Positions 51,788-61,867 of a DNA stretch of 64,000 bases are shown one piece after another. Every line of letters begins with the position of its first letter. Position 1 is the first letter of the stretch. The position numbers and the translations under genes were made by a program. Location of the stretch: the NCBI GenBank assembly GCA_005239175.1, contig ML241294.1:124001-188000 (forward strand), given 5' to 3'. The notes beneath the pieces were generated by a model. It was not told the origin of the DNA. It made no database searches and saw nothing but the letters and a program-made list of their open reading frames with translations. This stretch comes from a halophilic archaeon SHRA6. GTDB taxonomy: Archaea > Halobacteriota > Halobacteria > Halobacteriales > Haloferacaceae.

Positions 51788-52802
51788 AAGCGAGAATGCG
51801 AACACGAGTACAGCCACAGATACAGAGACGGACATCTTCTCAGAGAGAAAACAGCTGAAGCCCTACGAGTACAGCGACTTTCTCGACTACGTTGAGGCGA
51901 TACGGAACAGCTACTGGGTACACACTGAATTCAATTTCGATGGGGATGTCCAAGATTTCAAGGTCAACACAACTCCTGTTGAGCAAACCGTAATCAAACG
52001 GACGATGTTGGCGATCGCACAGATTGAGGTGCAAGTGAAGACGTTTTGGTCGGATATCTACAAGGAGATGCCCAAGGCCGAAGTCGGAAATGTGGGCATG
52101 ACTTTTGCAGAGAGTGAAGTACGGCATATGGACGCCTACAGTCACTTACTCGATATTTTGGGGATTACAGACGATTTCGAACAGGTAACTGAGGTGCCAG
52201 CGATGAAAAAGCGAATCGAGTATCTCGATGAGTATCTGAAAAAAAGTGACGGTGACGACAAACAGGAGTATGTAATGGGCATCCTGCTTTTCAGCACCTT
52301 CGTCGAGCATGTGTCGCTGTTCAGCCAGTTCCTGATAATGACGAGCTTCGATAAGCATGAAAAGAGATTCAAGGGGATAGCGAACGCTGTCGAAGCAACC
52401 AGCAAAGAAGAGCAGATTCACGGCCTGTTCGGGGTCGAACTGGTGGAAACAATCAAAACGGAGAATCCGGACGTCTTCGATGATGACTTTGCGGAAGATG
52501 TCCAGGAGGCCTGTCGGCAGGCCTACGAAGCGGAAATGGAGATACTGGATTGGATATTCAGTGAGGGCGAGCTTGAGTTCCTTCCACGGGCACATGTTGA
52601 TGCGTTTCTGCGAGATCGGTTCAATCAGAGCCTAGAAAATGTCGATGTGGAACCGATATTCGAGACAGATGATGACCTGCTTGCGGAGACGCGCTGGTTC
52701 GATGAGGACATTATGATGACGAAGGATAACGACTTCTTCAGCAAACGGTCAACCACGTACAACAAACACACACAGAGCGTTACCGCCGAGGACATATTCT
52801 AA
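51780..52802 (+). CDS. nrdB: Class I ribonucleotide reductase, small (radical) subunit
   Basis: A 340-aa R2 protein. Di-iron ligands are readable: Glu83, Glu113, His116 (ESEVRHMDAY), Glu176 (FVEHVSLF), Glu210 or Glu211 and His214 (KEEQIHG). The radical Tyr120 is present, so it is class Ia/Ib-like rather than Mn/Fe class Ic. It supplies the oxygen-dependent radical to NrdA. Codon use and lower GC than the flanks suggest acquisition. Most haloarchaea rely on the B12-dependent class II enzyme. Confidence 0.95.
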   Translation: MSKSENANTSTATDTETDIFSERKQLKPYEYSDFLDYVEAIRNSYWVHTEFNFDGDVQDFKVNTTPVEQTVIKRTMLAIAQIEVQVKTFWSDIYKEMPKAEVGNVGMTFAESEVRHMDAYSHLLDILGITDDFEQVTEVPAMKKRIEYLDEYLKKSDGDDKQEYVMGILLFSTFVEHVSLFSQFLIMTSFDKHEKRFKGIANAVEATSKEEQIHGLFGVELVETIKTENPDVFDDDFAEDVQEACRQAYEAEMEILDWIFSEGELEFLPRAHVDAFLRDRFNQSLENVDVEPIFETDDDLLAETRWFDEDIMMTKDNDFFSKRSTTYNKHTQSVTAEDIF

Positions 52803-52804
52803 CA

Positions 52805-54493
52805 ATGGCACAAACAGCACTCGATCGAGTTGAGGAACAGCACGAGGTACCATTTTACTGGCTGAACGAGGACAGTAGGGAGTTCCTCAGAGAAGGATAT
52901 CTAATTGAAGGTATCGAAGCGGAAGAGCGGGTCAGACAGATCGCAGAACGCGCCGAAGAAATTCTAGATGACGAGGGCTTCGCAGACAAGTTCTACGAGT
53001 ACATGAGCCGGGGCTTCTATAGTCTCGCCAGCCCAGTGTGGTCCAACTTCGGACTAGATAGAGGCCTTCCTATCAGTTGCTTCGGTAGCTACATGGAAGA
53101 TAACATAGAGAGTATTCTCTACACCCAAGCCGAGGTGGGTGAGATGACCAAGTTAGGTGGCGGTACGAGCGGCTACTTTGGTGAGCTGCGACCACGAGGC
53201 ACCCCGATAACGAACAACGGCAAGAGTAACGGGAGTTACAGTTTCACAGAGCTGTTCGACACGATCATCACCGTCATCAGCCAGGGTGAAACCCGGAGAG
53301 GGCAATTTGCTGGCTATATCGACGTTGAACACGAGGACTTGGAAGAATGGCTTAACATCAAAACCGAAGGAGACCCAGTACAGGACATCTACTATGGTGT
53401 CATCATCGGTGATGACTGGTTCCAGGCGATGATCGACGGCGACACCGAAAAACGAGAGACGTGGGCAAAAATTATTGAAACCCGGATCAACATCGGCGTC
53501 CCCTATATTATTTTCCGGGGGAACATGAATGAGGGAAAACCACAGGTCTACAAAGACAAGGACTACCAAATAAACGCATCCAATCTGTGTACCGAGATAG
53601 CACTGCCAGCCACGCCAGATGAGAGCTTTGTCTGCTGTCTCTCAAGCATGAACGCCCTCCAATACGACGACTGGAAAGAGACCGATGCAGTGGAGACACT
53701 GACGCGGTTTTTAGACGCAGTGATGGAGGAGTTCATCCAGAAGGCAGAGGGAGTACGGTTCATGGAGCGGGCTGTGCGGTTTGCGAAGCGACACAGAGCA
53801 ATAGGGATCGGCGTTCTCGGGTGGCACAGCTACCTCCAGAGTAACATGATTCCCTTCGACAGTATGGAGGCGATGCAGAAAAACGAGGAGGTGTTCCGGA
53901 CGATCAAAGAGCGGAGCTACGAGGCGAGTGAAGCACTTGCCGATGAGTTTGGTGAGCCAGAGATGCTTGAGGGCTACGGCAGACGGAACACGACGACGAT
54001 GAGTGTGGCTCCGACGAAATCGAGCAGCGTCATTCTGGGCCAAGTCAGTCCAAGTATTGAGCCGCTGAAGTCGAATTACTTCGTGCGAGACGGTGCGAAG
54101 CTGAAGTCAACGCAAAAAAACAGATTCCTCCAAGCGATACTGGCGGAGAGAGGCAAGGACAAGCGTGAAGTCTGGGACAGCATCGCAAACAAAGACGGGA
54201 GTGTGCAACATCTTGAGTGTCTGAGGGACAAAGAGAAAGAGGTCTTCAAAACCTTCGCTGAGATACCACAGATGGCGATCATCAATCAGGCGGCGCAGCG
54301 ACAGAAACACATAGACCAAGCACAGAGTGTGAACGTCTCAATCGACCCAAGTGAAGTGAGCGTCAAAGAGATCAATCAACTCTACATAGAAGCCTGGAAG
54401 AAGGGAGTTAAAAGTCTCTATTACCAGAACAGCGTGAATGCTGCACAGAAATTCAGTCGGGATATTCTTGAGTGTAGAGCCTGTGAGAGCTGA
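52805..54493 (+). CDS. nrdA: Class I ribonucleotide reductase, large (catalytic) subunit
   Basis: A 562-aa R1. Catalytic cysteines: Cys92 (ISCFGS), Cys262 in NLCTEI with Asn260 and Glu264, and Cys277/Cys278 (FVCCLS). Tyr539-Tyr540 relays the radical, and the C-terminal ECRACES supplies the Cys557/Cys560 pair. It lacks the N-terminal ATP-cone, so activity control is absent, and is far shorter than cellular NrdA (about 760 aa), similar to viral or phage enzymes. Starts three bases after nrdB. Confidence 0.95.
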   Translation: MAQTALDRVEEQHEVPFYWLNEDSREFLREGYLIEGIEAEERVRQIAERAEEILDDEGFADKFYEYMSRGFYSLASPVWSNFGLDRGLPISCFGSYMEDNIESILYTQAEVGEMTKLGGGTSGYFGELRPRGTPITNNGKSNGSYSFTELFDTIITVISQGETRRGQFAGYIDVEHEDLEEWLNIKTEGDPVQDIYYGVIIGDDWFQAMIDGDTEKRETWAKIIETRINIGVPYIIFRGNMNEGKPQVYKDKDYQINASNLCTEIALPATPDESFVCCLSSMNALQYDDWKETDAVETLTRFLDAVMEEFIQKAEGVRFMERAVRFAKRHRAIGIGVLGWHSYLQSNMIPFDSMEAMQKNEEVFRTIKERSYEASEALADEFGEPEMLEGYGRRNTTTMSVAPTKSSSVILGQVSPSIEPLKSNYFVRDGAKLKSTQKNRFLQAILAERGKDKREVWDSIANKDGSVQHLECLRDKEKEVFKTFAEIPQMAIINQAAQRQKHIDQAQSVNVSIDPSEVSVKEINQLYIEAWKKGVKSLYYQNSVNAAQKFSRDILECRACES

Positions 54494-54598
54494 TTTCTCC
54501 TAGTGCGGTGAGTGCTGCGTACAGGGCACGAATTCAGCAGTATTCAGGGACCTAAGATCTCATTGTACGTGGTTTCAGATACGTACTGTCACACGACC

Positions 54599-54742
54599 AT
54601 GCCAACGGTCATCACGAACGGTGTGGAAACGTACTACGAACGGTATGGGACAAACGAAGCCACTGTGCTACATGAGCCCTCTGTGTCTTGTACGCTAACC
54701 AGTAACAATATCAGTAGATCGACGGTTCTTCCAGCATCGTAG
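54599..54742 (+). pseudogene. 5' fragment of an alpha/beta hydrolase gene
   Basis: MPTVITNGVETYYERYGTNEATVLHEP is the typical N-terminus of an alpha/beta hydrolase (strand plus YERYG), but the HG oxyanion loop and nucleophile region are missing and a stop follows 20 codons later. A degraded end of the nrd cassette. Confidence 0.6.
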
Positions 54743-54768
54743 GCTACCTCATCCTCGGTGTCCGCTGG

Positions 54769-55122
54769 TCAGTTCTTGAGGAATGCCTCACGCGTCACGA
54801 GCGCACCCCCGCCGAGGATCAACAGGTAGGTGATCGTCGTTTCGGTGCCGGTGAGGATGTCTGTGAGTCCCCAGAGAATGACGCCGCCGTACAGCGCGAT
54901 CCGAAACGGCCGGGAGTTCATCTTGTTATAGAAGACGCCGTAGAACACAAGTCCGGCGACGTAGAGGTTCACGAACACGCTCGACACCGTCTCGAGCGTC
55001 ACGCCGTCCGATCGGAGCAACGCCGCAGATGTGAGAACCGACAGGACGATCAAGGCGATGACGAAGAGCCGAATAAACTTCTGGATCCCGCCTGGGAGGT
55101 CCGCATCGCTTTGCTCTGCCAT
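54769..55122 (-). CDS. Small multi-helix membrane protein
   Basis: A 117-aa protein from ATG 55122 with four hydrophobic segments (IRLFVIALIVLSVLTSAAL; VSSVFVNLYVAGLVFYGVFY; RIALYGGVILWGLTDILTG; ITYLLILGGGALVTREAF). No family recognised. Divergent from the nuclease/helicase gene. Confidence 0.7.
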   Translation of the reverse strand: MAEQSDADLPGGIQKFIRLFVIALIVLSVLTSAALLRSDGVTLETVSSVFVNLYVAGLVFYGVFYNKMNSRPFRIALYGGVILWGLTDILTGTETTITYLLILGGGALVTREAFLKN

Positions 55123-55204
55123 AGGCCTACTCGGAGCGAGAGGTATTTTTTTCTGCCGTCTTCGATCGACTGCCAGCGCTTTTGTACGGTGGGGCCCTGA
55201 CGAT

Positions 55205-57904
55205 GTGACAGTGGCTTCGACCCTCCGCGGCTCGATCGTCGACATCGACGGGCCCAAAACCGTCGAAACGGCACACGGCGAGCGATCACTCGCGGAGTTC
55301 ACCCTCCGCGTAGACGATCAAAACGTGGGATCGGCACCCGCTCGGGACGACCCGATCGTAACCGATGGGCTCACAACGGCGACCGTCTGGGGCAAGTGGG
55401 CCGAGACGGCATCGTACGCCGAAGCGGGGATGGAACTGCTCGTCACTGATCCCAAAGAACGCGAGTACAACGGCGAGACGAGATACGGCACCCAGAAGAC
55501 GTCCTACGTCGTGCTCGAACCCGGCTTTCTCGTGAACGTCACCGACATCCGCTACTGGGTGAGCTGTCCCCGCGAGTACTACCTGAACAAGCTCTCGAGC
55601 GTCCCGTTGAAATATCCAGTTATCAAGGGGACGATCGTCCACGAGGTGTTCGGTGACTTGCTTCGTGGCCGCGACCTCGACGACTCGATCGTCGATCGGG
55701 TCGAGGAAGCAGCGCTCGAACTCGGTCTGCTCGGCTACGAACCCGAGGAGGTCGAAGACGAGGTGCGGCGCAACGCCGCGGCGATCGAAGGCTGGCTCGC
55801 ACAGGGCACGCTCACCGAGGAGGACAACTGGCGATCCGAGTACACGCTTATCAGCCCGACGTTCGGGCTGAAAGGCCGTGCAGACGCACTGAGGCGCGGG
55901 ATGCCTGTTGAACTCAAGACCGGCAAGAATACCGGACGGGAACCGCGCTTTCAGGACAAGATCCAGGCGGCTTGTTACGCGCTCATGCTCGAAGAACGCG
56001 GCGTACCGGTCGATACCGGAACCCTCCTGTACACAAAGAACAGCGCCCTCGAGCGGACCGAGGAATCGGGGGACCTCTCGCCAGCCAAGGAGTTCTCGAT
56101 CGGCCGCGGGCTCTTACAGTACGTCGTCCGCTGTCGGAACCACCTCGCAGCGATGGAGGCTGCTGGCGAGATTCCGACGGGGTACGAGGCCGACGCGAAG
56201 TGTGAGTACTGTTTCGTTCAGGATACCTGCATGGTCGTCTCCGGGCGATTGGACCAGCGATCAAAGGCCGGTGCGGTCGGCTCATCGCTGCCGGATGCAG
56301 AACAGGCGTACTTCGAGCGATTCTACGAGGCGATCGAGGCCGAACGCGAGACCGTCCACGCCGAATACCGCAAACTCTGGGAGCAAACCCCAGCCGAACG
56401 CGCCGCGGACGATCGCGCGTTGATCGGGCTCACATACGAGGGCAAAGAGCCGATCGACGGCAACCGCTGGCGGCTCCGCGCGCGATCGACGACCGACGCG
56501 GTTTCGAAGCTCAGAGAAGGCGACGTGGCGCTCGCGAGCGACGGCGACCCGGTGGGCGGTCACGCAGAGCTCTGTCGGATCGAGCAGCTGGACGAAGAAA
56601 TCACCGTGACAACCGACGAGCCAGTCGAAGTTCGCCGCCTCGACGTGTACCCCACAGAGTTGTCAGTCGATCGGATGCTGTCGGCGTTGCACGACGGACT
56701 GCTCAAACGTAGTCCCGATCGCAAGGACGTACTCTTCGAGCGCCGCGAACCCGAATTCAGCGGCGAGATCCTGACGTACATTGACAACAACCCCGCCCAG
56801 AACGAGGCAGTGAACCTCGGCATGCGAGCCGACGACTGTGCGCTGATTCACGGGCCACCGGGGACCGGCAAGACGTACACGATCGCACGGCTGATTCGTG
56901 CGCTCGTCGATCGAGGCGATCGCGTGCTGCTCACCGCGTTTACCAACCGCGCGGTCGACAACGCCCTCGAAGCCCTGCGCGAGCAAGGCTTCGAAGACGC
57001 CGTTCGCGTCGGCACAAAGTCCGGGATTCGATCGGACATGCTTGACCTCCGGTTAGAGACTCGCGGCGACCCACACACGCAGGCAAAACGGCTCCGAGAC
57101 GCGCCGGTCGTCGCGGCGACGACGACTTCGTGTGGCTCGCGGGTGCTGGCCGAGGAGACGTTCGACGTTGCGCTCGTCGACGAAGCCTCACAGCTGACTG
57201 AGCCGGCGACACTCGCGGCGATCAATCTCGCCGATCGGTTCGTCCTCGTCGGTGACCACGAACAGCTCCCGCCGGTTGTCCGCGCCGACACTGAATTGCA
57301 AACCTCGCTGTTCGAGCGGCTGATCGAGGCATATCCGGACGCGTCGGTGATGCTCGATCGCCAGTATCGCATGGCCCAGCGGATTCAGGCATTCCCCTCG
57401 GTGGAATTCTACGATGGTGAACTCAGACCCGCAACAGGGGCGGTCGCAGCCCAGTCGCTGTCAGATCTCGGCGTCGACACGGCCACGCTGCCGGCAGCGA
57501 TCCGCGAGCAGGTGTCGTTTGTCGATCCCGATGGGACCCGCGAGGGCAACGCCAATCCCACTGAGGCCGATCGCGTCGCCGATATCGTCCGCGCGTACAT
57601 TGACGCTGGGATCGACCCCGATGCGATCGGCGTGATCGCACCGTTTCGCGCACAGGTCGCGGAGATCTCTCGGCGCGTGGATGTGACCGTCGACACAGTC
57701 GATCGGTTCCAGGGGTCGAGCAAGGAGGTCATCGTCGTCTCATTCGTCGCGACCGGCGACCTCGCGGGGCCGATCTTCGAGGACTACCGCCGGGTGAACG
57801 TCGCGCTCACGCGAGCGAAAAAGGCGCTCGTGCTGGTTGGCGATCGCGAAGCGCTTGCCTCAGAGCCCTTCTACAAGCGGATGCTGCAGTGGGCCGATCG
57901 GTGA
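55205..57904 (+). CDS. Dna2-like nuclease-helicase
   Basis: An 899-aa fusion. N-terminal PD-(D/E)XK nuclease of the RecB/Cas4 type: GLKGRADALRRGMPVELKTGK with four cysteines (CPREYYLNKL; CEYCFVQDTC) that should hold a 4Fe-4S cluster. C-terminal SF1 helicase: Walker A HGPPGTGKTYTIARL, ALVDEASQLTEPATL (DExx box), DHEQLPPVV, and VDRFQGSSKEVI. It should process replication or repair flaps in the nucleus-free archaeal cell. I use GTG 55205 (or 55211); no ATG fits, and the frame upstream overlaps the neighbour gene. Confidence 0.9.
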   Translation: MTVASTLRGSIVDIDGPKTVETAHGERSLAEFTLRVDDQNVGSAPARDDPIVTDGLTTATVWGKWAETASYAEAGMELLVTDPKEREYNGETRYGTQKTSYVVLEPGFLVNVTDIRYWVSCPREYYLNKLSSVPLKYPVIKGTIVHEVFGDLLRGRDLDDSIVDRVEEAALELGLLGYEPEEVEDEVRRNAAAIEGWLAQGTLTEEDNWRSEYTLISPTFGLKGRADALRRGMPVELKTGKNTGREPRFQDKIQAACYALMLEERGVPVDTGTLLYTKNSALERTEESGDLSPAKEFSIGRGLLQYVVRCRNHLAAMEAAGEIPTGYEADAKCEYCFVQDTCMVVSGRLDQRSKAGAVGSSLPDAEQAYFERFYEAIEAERETVHAEYRKLWEQTPAERAADDRALIGLTYEGKEPIDGNRWRLRARSTTDAVSKLREGDVALASDGDPVGGHAELCRIEQLDEEITVTTDEPVEVRRLDVYPTELSVDRMLSALHDGLLKRSPDRKDVLFERREPEFSGEILTYIDNNPAQNEAVNLGMRADDCALIHGPPGTGKTYTIARLIRALVDRGDRVLLTAFTNRAVDNALEALREQGFEDAVRVGTKSGIRSDMLDLRLETRGDPHTQAKRLRDAPVVAATTTSCGSRVLAEETFDVALVDEASQLTEPATLAAINLADRFVLVGDHEQLPPVVRADTELQTSLFERLIEAYPDASVMLDRQYRMAQRIQAFPSVEFYDGELRPATGAVAAQSLSDLGVDTATLPAAIREQVSFVDPDGTREGNANPTEADRVADIVRAYIDAGIDPDAIGVIAPFRAQVAEISRRVDVTVDTVDRFQGSSKEVIVVSFVATGDLAGPIFEDYRRVNVALTRAKKALVLVGDREALASEPFYKRMLQWADR

Positions 57905-58032
57905 ATGTCGGCTCGATCGGTGGCTCTTGCATGCGAACACATACCACGGCAAGTAGGAAGATACTAGTGGGGTCGTGCAGACGAGTGACCGAACGGCCGA
58001 CCCCGTGCGTTGCGTCCGGTCGATCACCAGAC

Positions 58033-58731
58033 CTATTCGACGACGACAGTGTACGGCACTTCAGGATGTTCGTGTCGGCCGGAAACGCCGGCACCGGTCA
58101 CCGTCGCCTCGATCGGATCAATCCCTGAGAGTCGATCGGTCGGATACCACTCTCGACCGGCTGGCACCACGACAAAGCGCGCCTCGAAGTCGCCGACCCA
58201 CGCGAACGACGGGCTCGGCGAGCCGATCGTCCCCAGTCCGACGGTTTCGATGAGCCACTTCCGCAGCGCAACAGGATCAGAGCCAGGGAGGCCGACCTCG
58301 GTTACCGATTGAAGCGCCTCATCCATCAATTCGGATCGATCAGCGCCTCCGTTGGCACTTTGACCGTCAACGTCACGATCGTAGGCCAGACACTCGAGGA
58401 TGTTCCCTTCCGGATCGAGAAAGTACGTGGCGTCGGCGTCGAGAAAGTCGAACCGGATCGTCGGTTCTCCCTCCACGGGCACGGGCTTCGATCGCCCGTC
58501 TGGATCGTGCCGCCGCAGGCCCGCATGAATCGCCGCTGCGGGGGCGAGCGAACGGAATGCGAGGTGGTACGGCGCGTGGTCGTCGACGTGAGTGAACGAT
58601 ATCGCGGTATCAGGGAGAAAGACGGTTGCGTCCTCCGCGTTCGTCTCGATCGGCACCGAGAACACGCGGTGATACCACTCGGCGAGGGCGATCGGGTCTC
58701 GGCTCGGAACGGTTACGTTGGTGAATTGCAT
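58033..58731 (-). CDS. VOC family (glyoxalase/extradiol dioxygenase-like) protein
   Basis: A 232-aa two-module VOC protein. First module: FTNVTVPSRDPIALAEWYHRVF ... HVDDHAPYHLAFRS; the metal-binding Glu is in ATYFLDPEGNILECLAYDRDV. The second half (LPGSDPVALRKWLIETVGLGTIG ... FVVVPAGREW) is a degenerate repeat. Relatives include CatE-type dioxygenases and glyoxalases. Substrate unknown. Confidence 0.85.
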   Translation of the reverse strand: MQFTNVTVPSRDPIALAEWYHRVFSVPIETNAEDATVFLPDTAISFTHVDDHAPYHLAFRSLAPAAAIHAGLRRHDPDGRSKPVPVEGEPTIRFDFLDADATYFLDPEGNILECLAYDRDVDGQSANGGADRSELMDEALQSVTEVGLPGSDPVALRKWLIETVGLGTIGSPSPSFAWVGDFEARFVVVPAGREWYPTDRLSGIDPIEATVTGAGVSGRHEHPEVPYTVVVE

Positions 58732-58740
58732 GATTGGTGT

Positions 58741-61494
58741 TCAGTCAGTCGCCGCGGACTCAGTTGTTTCGTCGATCGCCTCGCGGACCCGCGCGTGGAA
58801 CTCTTGCAGGACCGCGGACTCGTCTTCGGCGAGCACCACGTCGCTGGCCGCAAGCGTCGCCAATCCGAACGATCGCGGGCTCGGCGAGTCGACCTCGTGA
58901 TTGACGACCGTGAGGTCGCCACTTGCGATCCGCTCGATCGCGTCCTCGATCGCCGAGACGTGGAGTTTGTCTTCGAGGATCTCCCGGTAGGTCTCTTCGA
59001 TGACCGCGAACGAATCGAGCTCCTGGGCAAACGACAACAACATCTCGCTTGAGACCTGCTGTTGGGCCGCAGACTTCTCGTAGCCCTTGTAGCGTTTGAG
59101 GATCATGAGCGATCGGGTAGCGTTGATGCGGAAGTATCGCTGCAGCAGGTCGGTCCCGTCGATCGCCGCCCGAAGCTCTGTGGCTACCTTGTCGGGGTCG
59201 ATCGACCGGATGATATCGGCAATATCGACCTTGCGGTTCAGCGGCATCTCGATCGAGAAGCCATTGTCTGCGACCGCGACCTGGACGTTAGCGGTTGCCC
59301 GCTGAGCGCAGTGGTACGCGACCAACCGAGAGAGGCCGTCGTTGAACCGTCGGCCGTACGTCGACCGGACGTAGAAGCGCCGTCGGTACGCCGTCCGGTC
59401 GAGCACCGTTTCGACGACGAGTCGATCGGGCGTGCTCATGCCCTCCGGACCGAGGTACGCGCGCTGTTCTTCGATGGTCCGGGCGATCGCCCGAACGCTG
59501 TTTTCGTCGATCGGGAACTCCCGCAGCCACGACCGGAGGCCGGCAATCCCGCCAGTCTCGTGGCGATCGACCGCCTCGCCCTGAAACGCAGCGATCTCAC
59601 GGCCCAGATCGTACGACAGCGGCAGGCGTTCTGAGAACCACGAGGGGACCGTCGGGCGGGCGCTCGTCGGATCGACGTACACCTTCGAGCCGCGACGGTA
59701 GCGGAACTCAAAATTCCGCCCCCCGAGGACGAACACGTCGCCCGGTTCGAGGGTGTCAAGGTAGTTCTCATCAAGCGATCCGACCCACTCGTCACTCCCG
59801 CGAACAAACACCTCGCAGGTGAACGAGTCGGGGATCGTCCCGATGTTGGTCATGTAGATCATCCGCGCAAGCCGCCCGCGCTTGCCGATGAGCGGTTCGC
59901 CCACGTCGAAGTCGGGGTAGTGATGCTCGCCGTCGGGGCGATCGTTGGTGTCCCGCCAGATCTTCGCGTAGACGTTTTTGTCTTCCATGCCGGGATACGA
60001 CGCGGTGAGGTACCGCATGAGCGACTCCCACTCCGCATTCGTGTAGTTGCGAAACGGGTACGCGCGTTCGAGTGTCGCCCGCACGTCGGCTTCGCGCGTG
60101 ACGCCGTTTATTGCCATCCCGTAGACGTGCTGGGCGGCGACATCGGCGGCGTTTTCGGGCACGAAGACGCGATCGACGAACCCTGATTCGGCCTTCTTGA
60201 GCATCACCGCACACTCGATCAGCTCGTCGCGATCGAGTGCGATCACCCGCCCTTCAACCGTCTGGCCCAGCCGGTGGCCCGCCCGGCCGATCCGCTGTAA
60301 CAGCGCGGCGACAGACTTCGGCGAGCCGACCTGCACGACCAGATCGATGTGTGGCATGTCGATCCCGAGTTCGAGGCTCGTCGAGGTCGTCACTACGTCG
60401 AGGTCCCCGGCTTTGAGTCCGGTTTCAATCGTCCGCCGGCGCTCCTTCGAGAGGCTGCCGTGGTGACACCCCGAGTTGTCCTCGTCGTAGGCGTCGGGGA
60501 ACCGATCGCGCAGGCTGTGTAACACTCGTTCGGCCCCCGACCGCGTGTTCGTGAAGACGAGCGTATTCGTGTGGGCGTCGATGAGTTCGTGGAGGCGATC
60601 GTAGAACCGCCCCTGGACGATCTCGCGGGGCGTATCAATAAGGTCGTCAGTGGGACACTCGAGTTTGATATCGAAGTCACGAACGAACCGGGTGTCGACG
60701 ATCTCACACGGTCTGGACTCCCCGCCCGGTTCCGTGCGGCCAACGAGAAACTGCGCCATCGTCGACAAGGGCTCAACCGTCGCCGAACAGCCGATTCGTG
60801 TCGGCGAGTTCTCCGTGAGCGTTTCGAGCCGTTCGAGACTGACCGCGAGGTGCGTCCCGCGTTTGTTTTCGGCGAGACTGTGAATCTCGTCGACGATCAC
60901 GTACTCGACAGTCCGTAGTTTCTCTTTGAACTTCGGAGAGTTGAGCAGTATTGCGAGCGTTTCCGGCGTTGTGTTGAGGATGTGTGGGGTTTCCTTCAGC
61001 ATCCGCTGGCGATCGGCGCTTTCGGTGTCGCCGTGCCGAATTGCGTGCCGTATTTCGGTGTCGATCCCCCGGGACGCGAGGCGATCGGTGATTCCCTCGA
61101 GCGGAACCGTCAGGTTGCGGTGAATGTCGTTCGCGAGCGACTTCAGCGGCGAGACGTACAAACAGTACACCGAGTTCTCGAGGCCGTCGGGGTCGTCGCG
61201 CTCGCGGCGAAAGAGGTCGTTGATGATCGCTGCGAACGACGAGAGCGTCTTGCCGCTGCCGGTCGGCGCACAGACGAGCGCGTTCTCGCCCTCGTCGATG
61301 AGCGGGATCGCCTCGCGCTGCGGCGGCGTAAACAGCCCCTCGTTTTGGTCCACGTACGCGCCGAACTCGTCGAGCCACCACTCTCTGACCACGGGTTCAA
61401 ACCGATCGAAGACGTCCTCATCGGCGATCGTGACCGTCTCGGGGTCGAATTCGAACGATCGATCGATCCCAAGCAACCGTTCACGCACGTCCAT
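58741..61494 (-). CDS. Lhr-type ATP-dependent DNA helicase
   Basis: A 917-aa SF2 helicase. Walker A APTGSGKTL, DExH box VDEIH in YVIVDEIHSLAENKRGTHLAV, motif III SATVEPLS, motif IV/V TSLELGIDMPHIDLVVQVGSPKSVAALLQRIGRAGHR, then the Lhr winged-helix and C-terminal domains (EVFVRGSDEWVGSLDENYL; EIPLN-type core). Lhr proteins unwind DNA 3'-5' and act in repair and stalled forks. ATG 61494 is preferred; the frame extends 13 codons upstream. Confidence 0.93.
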   Translation of the reverse strand: MDVRERLLGIDRSFEFDPETVTIADEDVFDRFEPVVREWWLDEFGAYVDQNEGLFTPPQREAIPLIDEGENALVCAPTGSGKTLSSFAAIINDLFRRERDDPDGLENSVYCLYVSPLKSLANDIHRNLTVPLEGITDRLASRGIDTEIRHAIRHGDTESADRQRMLKETPHILNTTPETLAILLNSPKFKEKLRTVEYVIVDEIHSLAENKRGTHLAVSLERLETLTENSPTRIGCSATVEPLSTMAQFLVGRTEPGGESRPCEIVDTRFVRDFDIKLECPTDDLIDTPREIVQGRFYDRLHELIDAHTNTLVFTNTRSGAERVLHSLRDRFPDAYDEDNSGCHHGSLSKERRRTIETGLKAGDLDVVTTSTSLELGIDMPHIDLVVQVGSPKSVAALLQRIGRAGHRLGQTVEGRVIALDRDELIECAVMLKKAESGFVDRVFVPENAADVAAQHVYGMAINGVTREADVRATLERAYPFRNYTNAEWESLMRYLTASYPGMEDKNVYAKIWRDTNDRPDGEHHYPDFDVGEPLIGKRGRLARMIYMTNIGTIPDSFTCEVFVRGSDEWVGSLDENYLDTLEPGDVFVLGGRNFEFRYRRGSKVYVDPTSARPTVPSWFSERLPLSYDLGREIAAFQGEAVDRHETGGIAGLRSWLREFPIDENSVRAIARTIEEQRAYLGPEGMSTPDRLVVETVLDRTAYRRRFYVRSTYGRRFNDGLSRLVAYHCAQRATANVQVAVADNGFSIEMPLNRKVDIADIIRSIDPDKVATELRAAIDGTDLLQRYFRINATRSLMILKRYKGYEKSAAQQQVSSEMLLSFAQELDSFAVIEETYREILEDKLHVSAIEDAIERIASGDLTVVNHEVDSPSPRSFGLATLAASDVVLAEDESAVLQEFHARVREAIDETTESAATD

Positions 61495-61574
61495 TAGAAC
61501 TGTGCGAGAGTAGGGGTCGGACGGGTAAGTCAATTTGGTGTATCCCTAAATCGAGCGGCGTTGCGCGAGATCAG

Positions 61575-61679
61575 GTGTCTTTGGAAGAAGGTCAAATTAG
61601 CCAAATGCGTTGGATTCGTGGTGAATATCCTCGTGATGTCGGCAACGAGGAAGACGACGACTCTGAGACTGAGGCGTGA
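61575..61679 (+). pseudogene. Possible antitoxin remnant before a PIN gene
   Basis: A 34-codon frame from GTG 61575 (SLEEGQISQMRWIRGEYPRDVGNEEDDDSETEA) ending in TGA that overlaps the next GTG by one base (GTGA). The overlap and position imply a two-gene toxin-antitoxin unit whose 5' part is lost. Weak. Confidence 0.35.
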
Positions 61680-61774
61680 TCGCGGCAGTCGATACGAACG
61701 CATTCTTCGCACCGTTATCGGATGAACAGGTGGAAAATCTCGCTCTTCAACGCGTGATACGCTCCCTCACTTGA
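61676..61774 (+). pseudogene. PIN-domain (VapC) toxin fragment
   Basis: VIAAVDTNAFFAPLSDEQ is the N-terminal strand of a PIN ribonuclease with the first catalytic Asp (DTN), but only 32 codons remain before a stop and the other acidic residues are missing. Confidence 0.55.
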
Positions 61775-61867
61775 TGCCACAATTCAGCGATCGCAGCAGT
61801 GCCGGATATTCCAGCATTGACTGTGTATTTTACGTGAGCTACGTTTTAAACGGAGACAAGCAGAATT

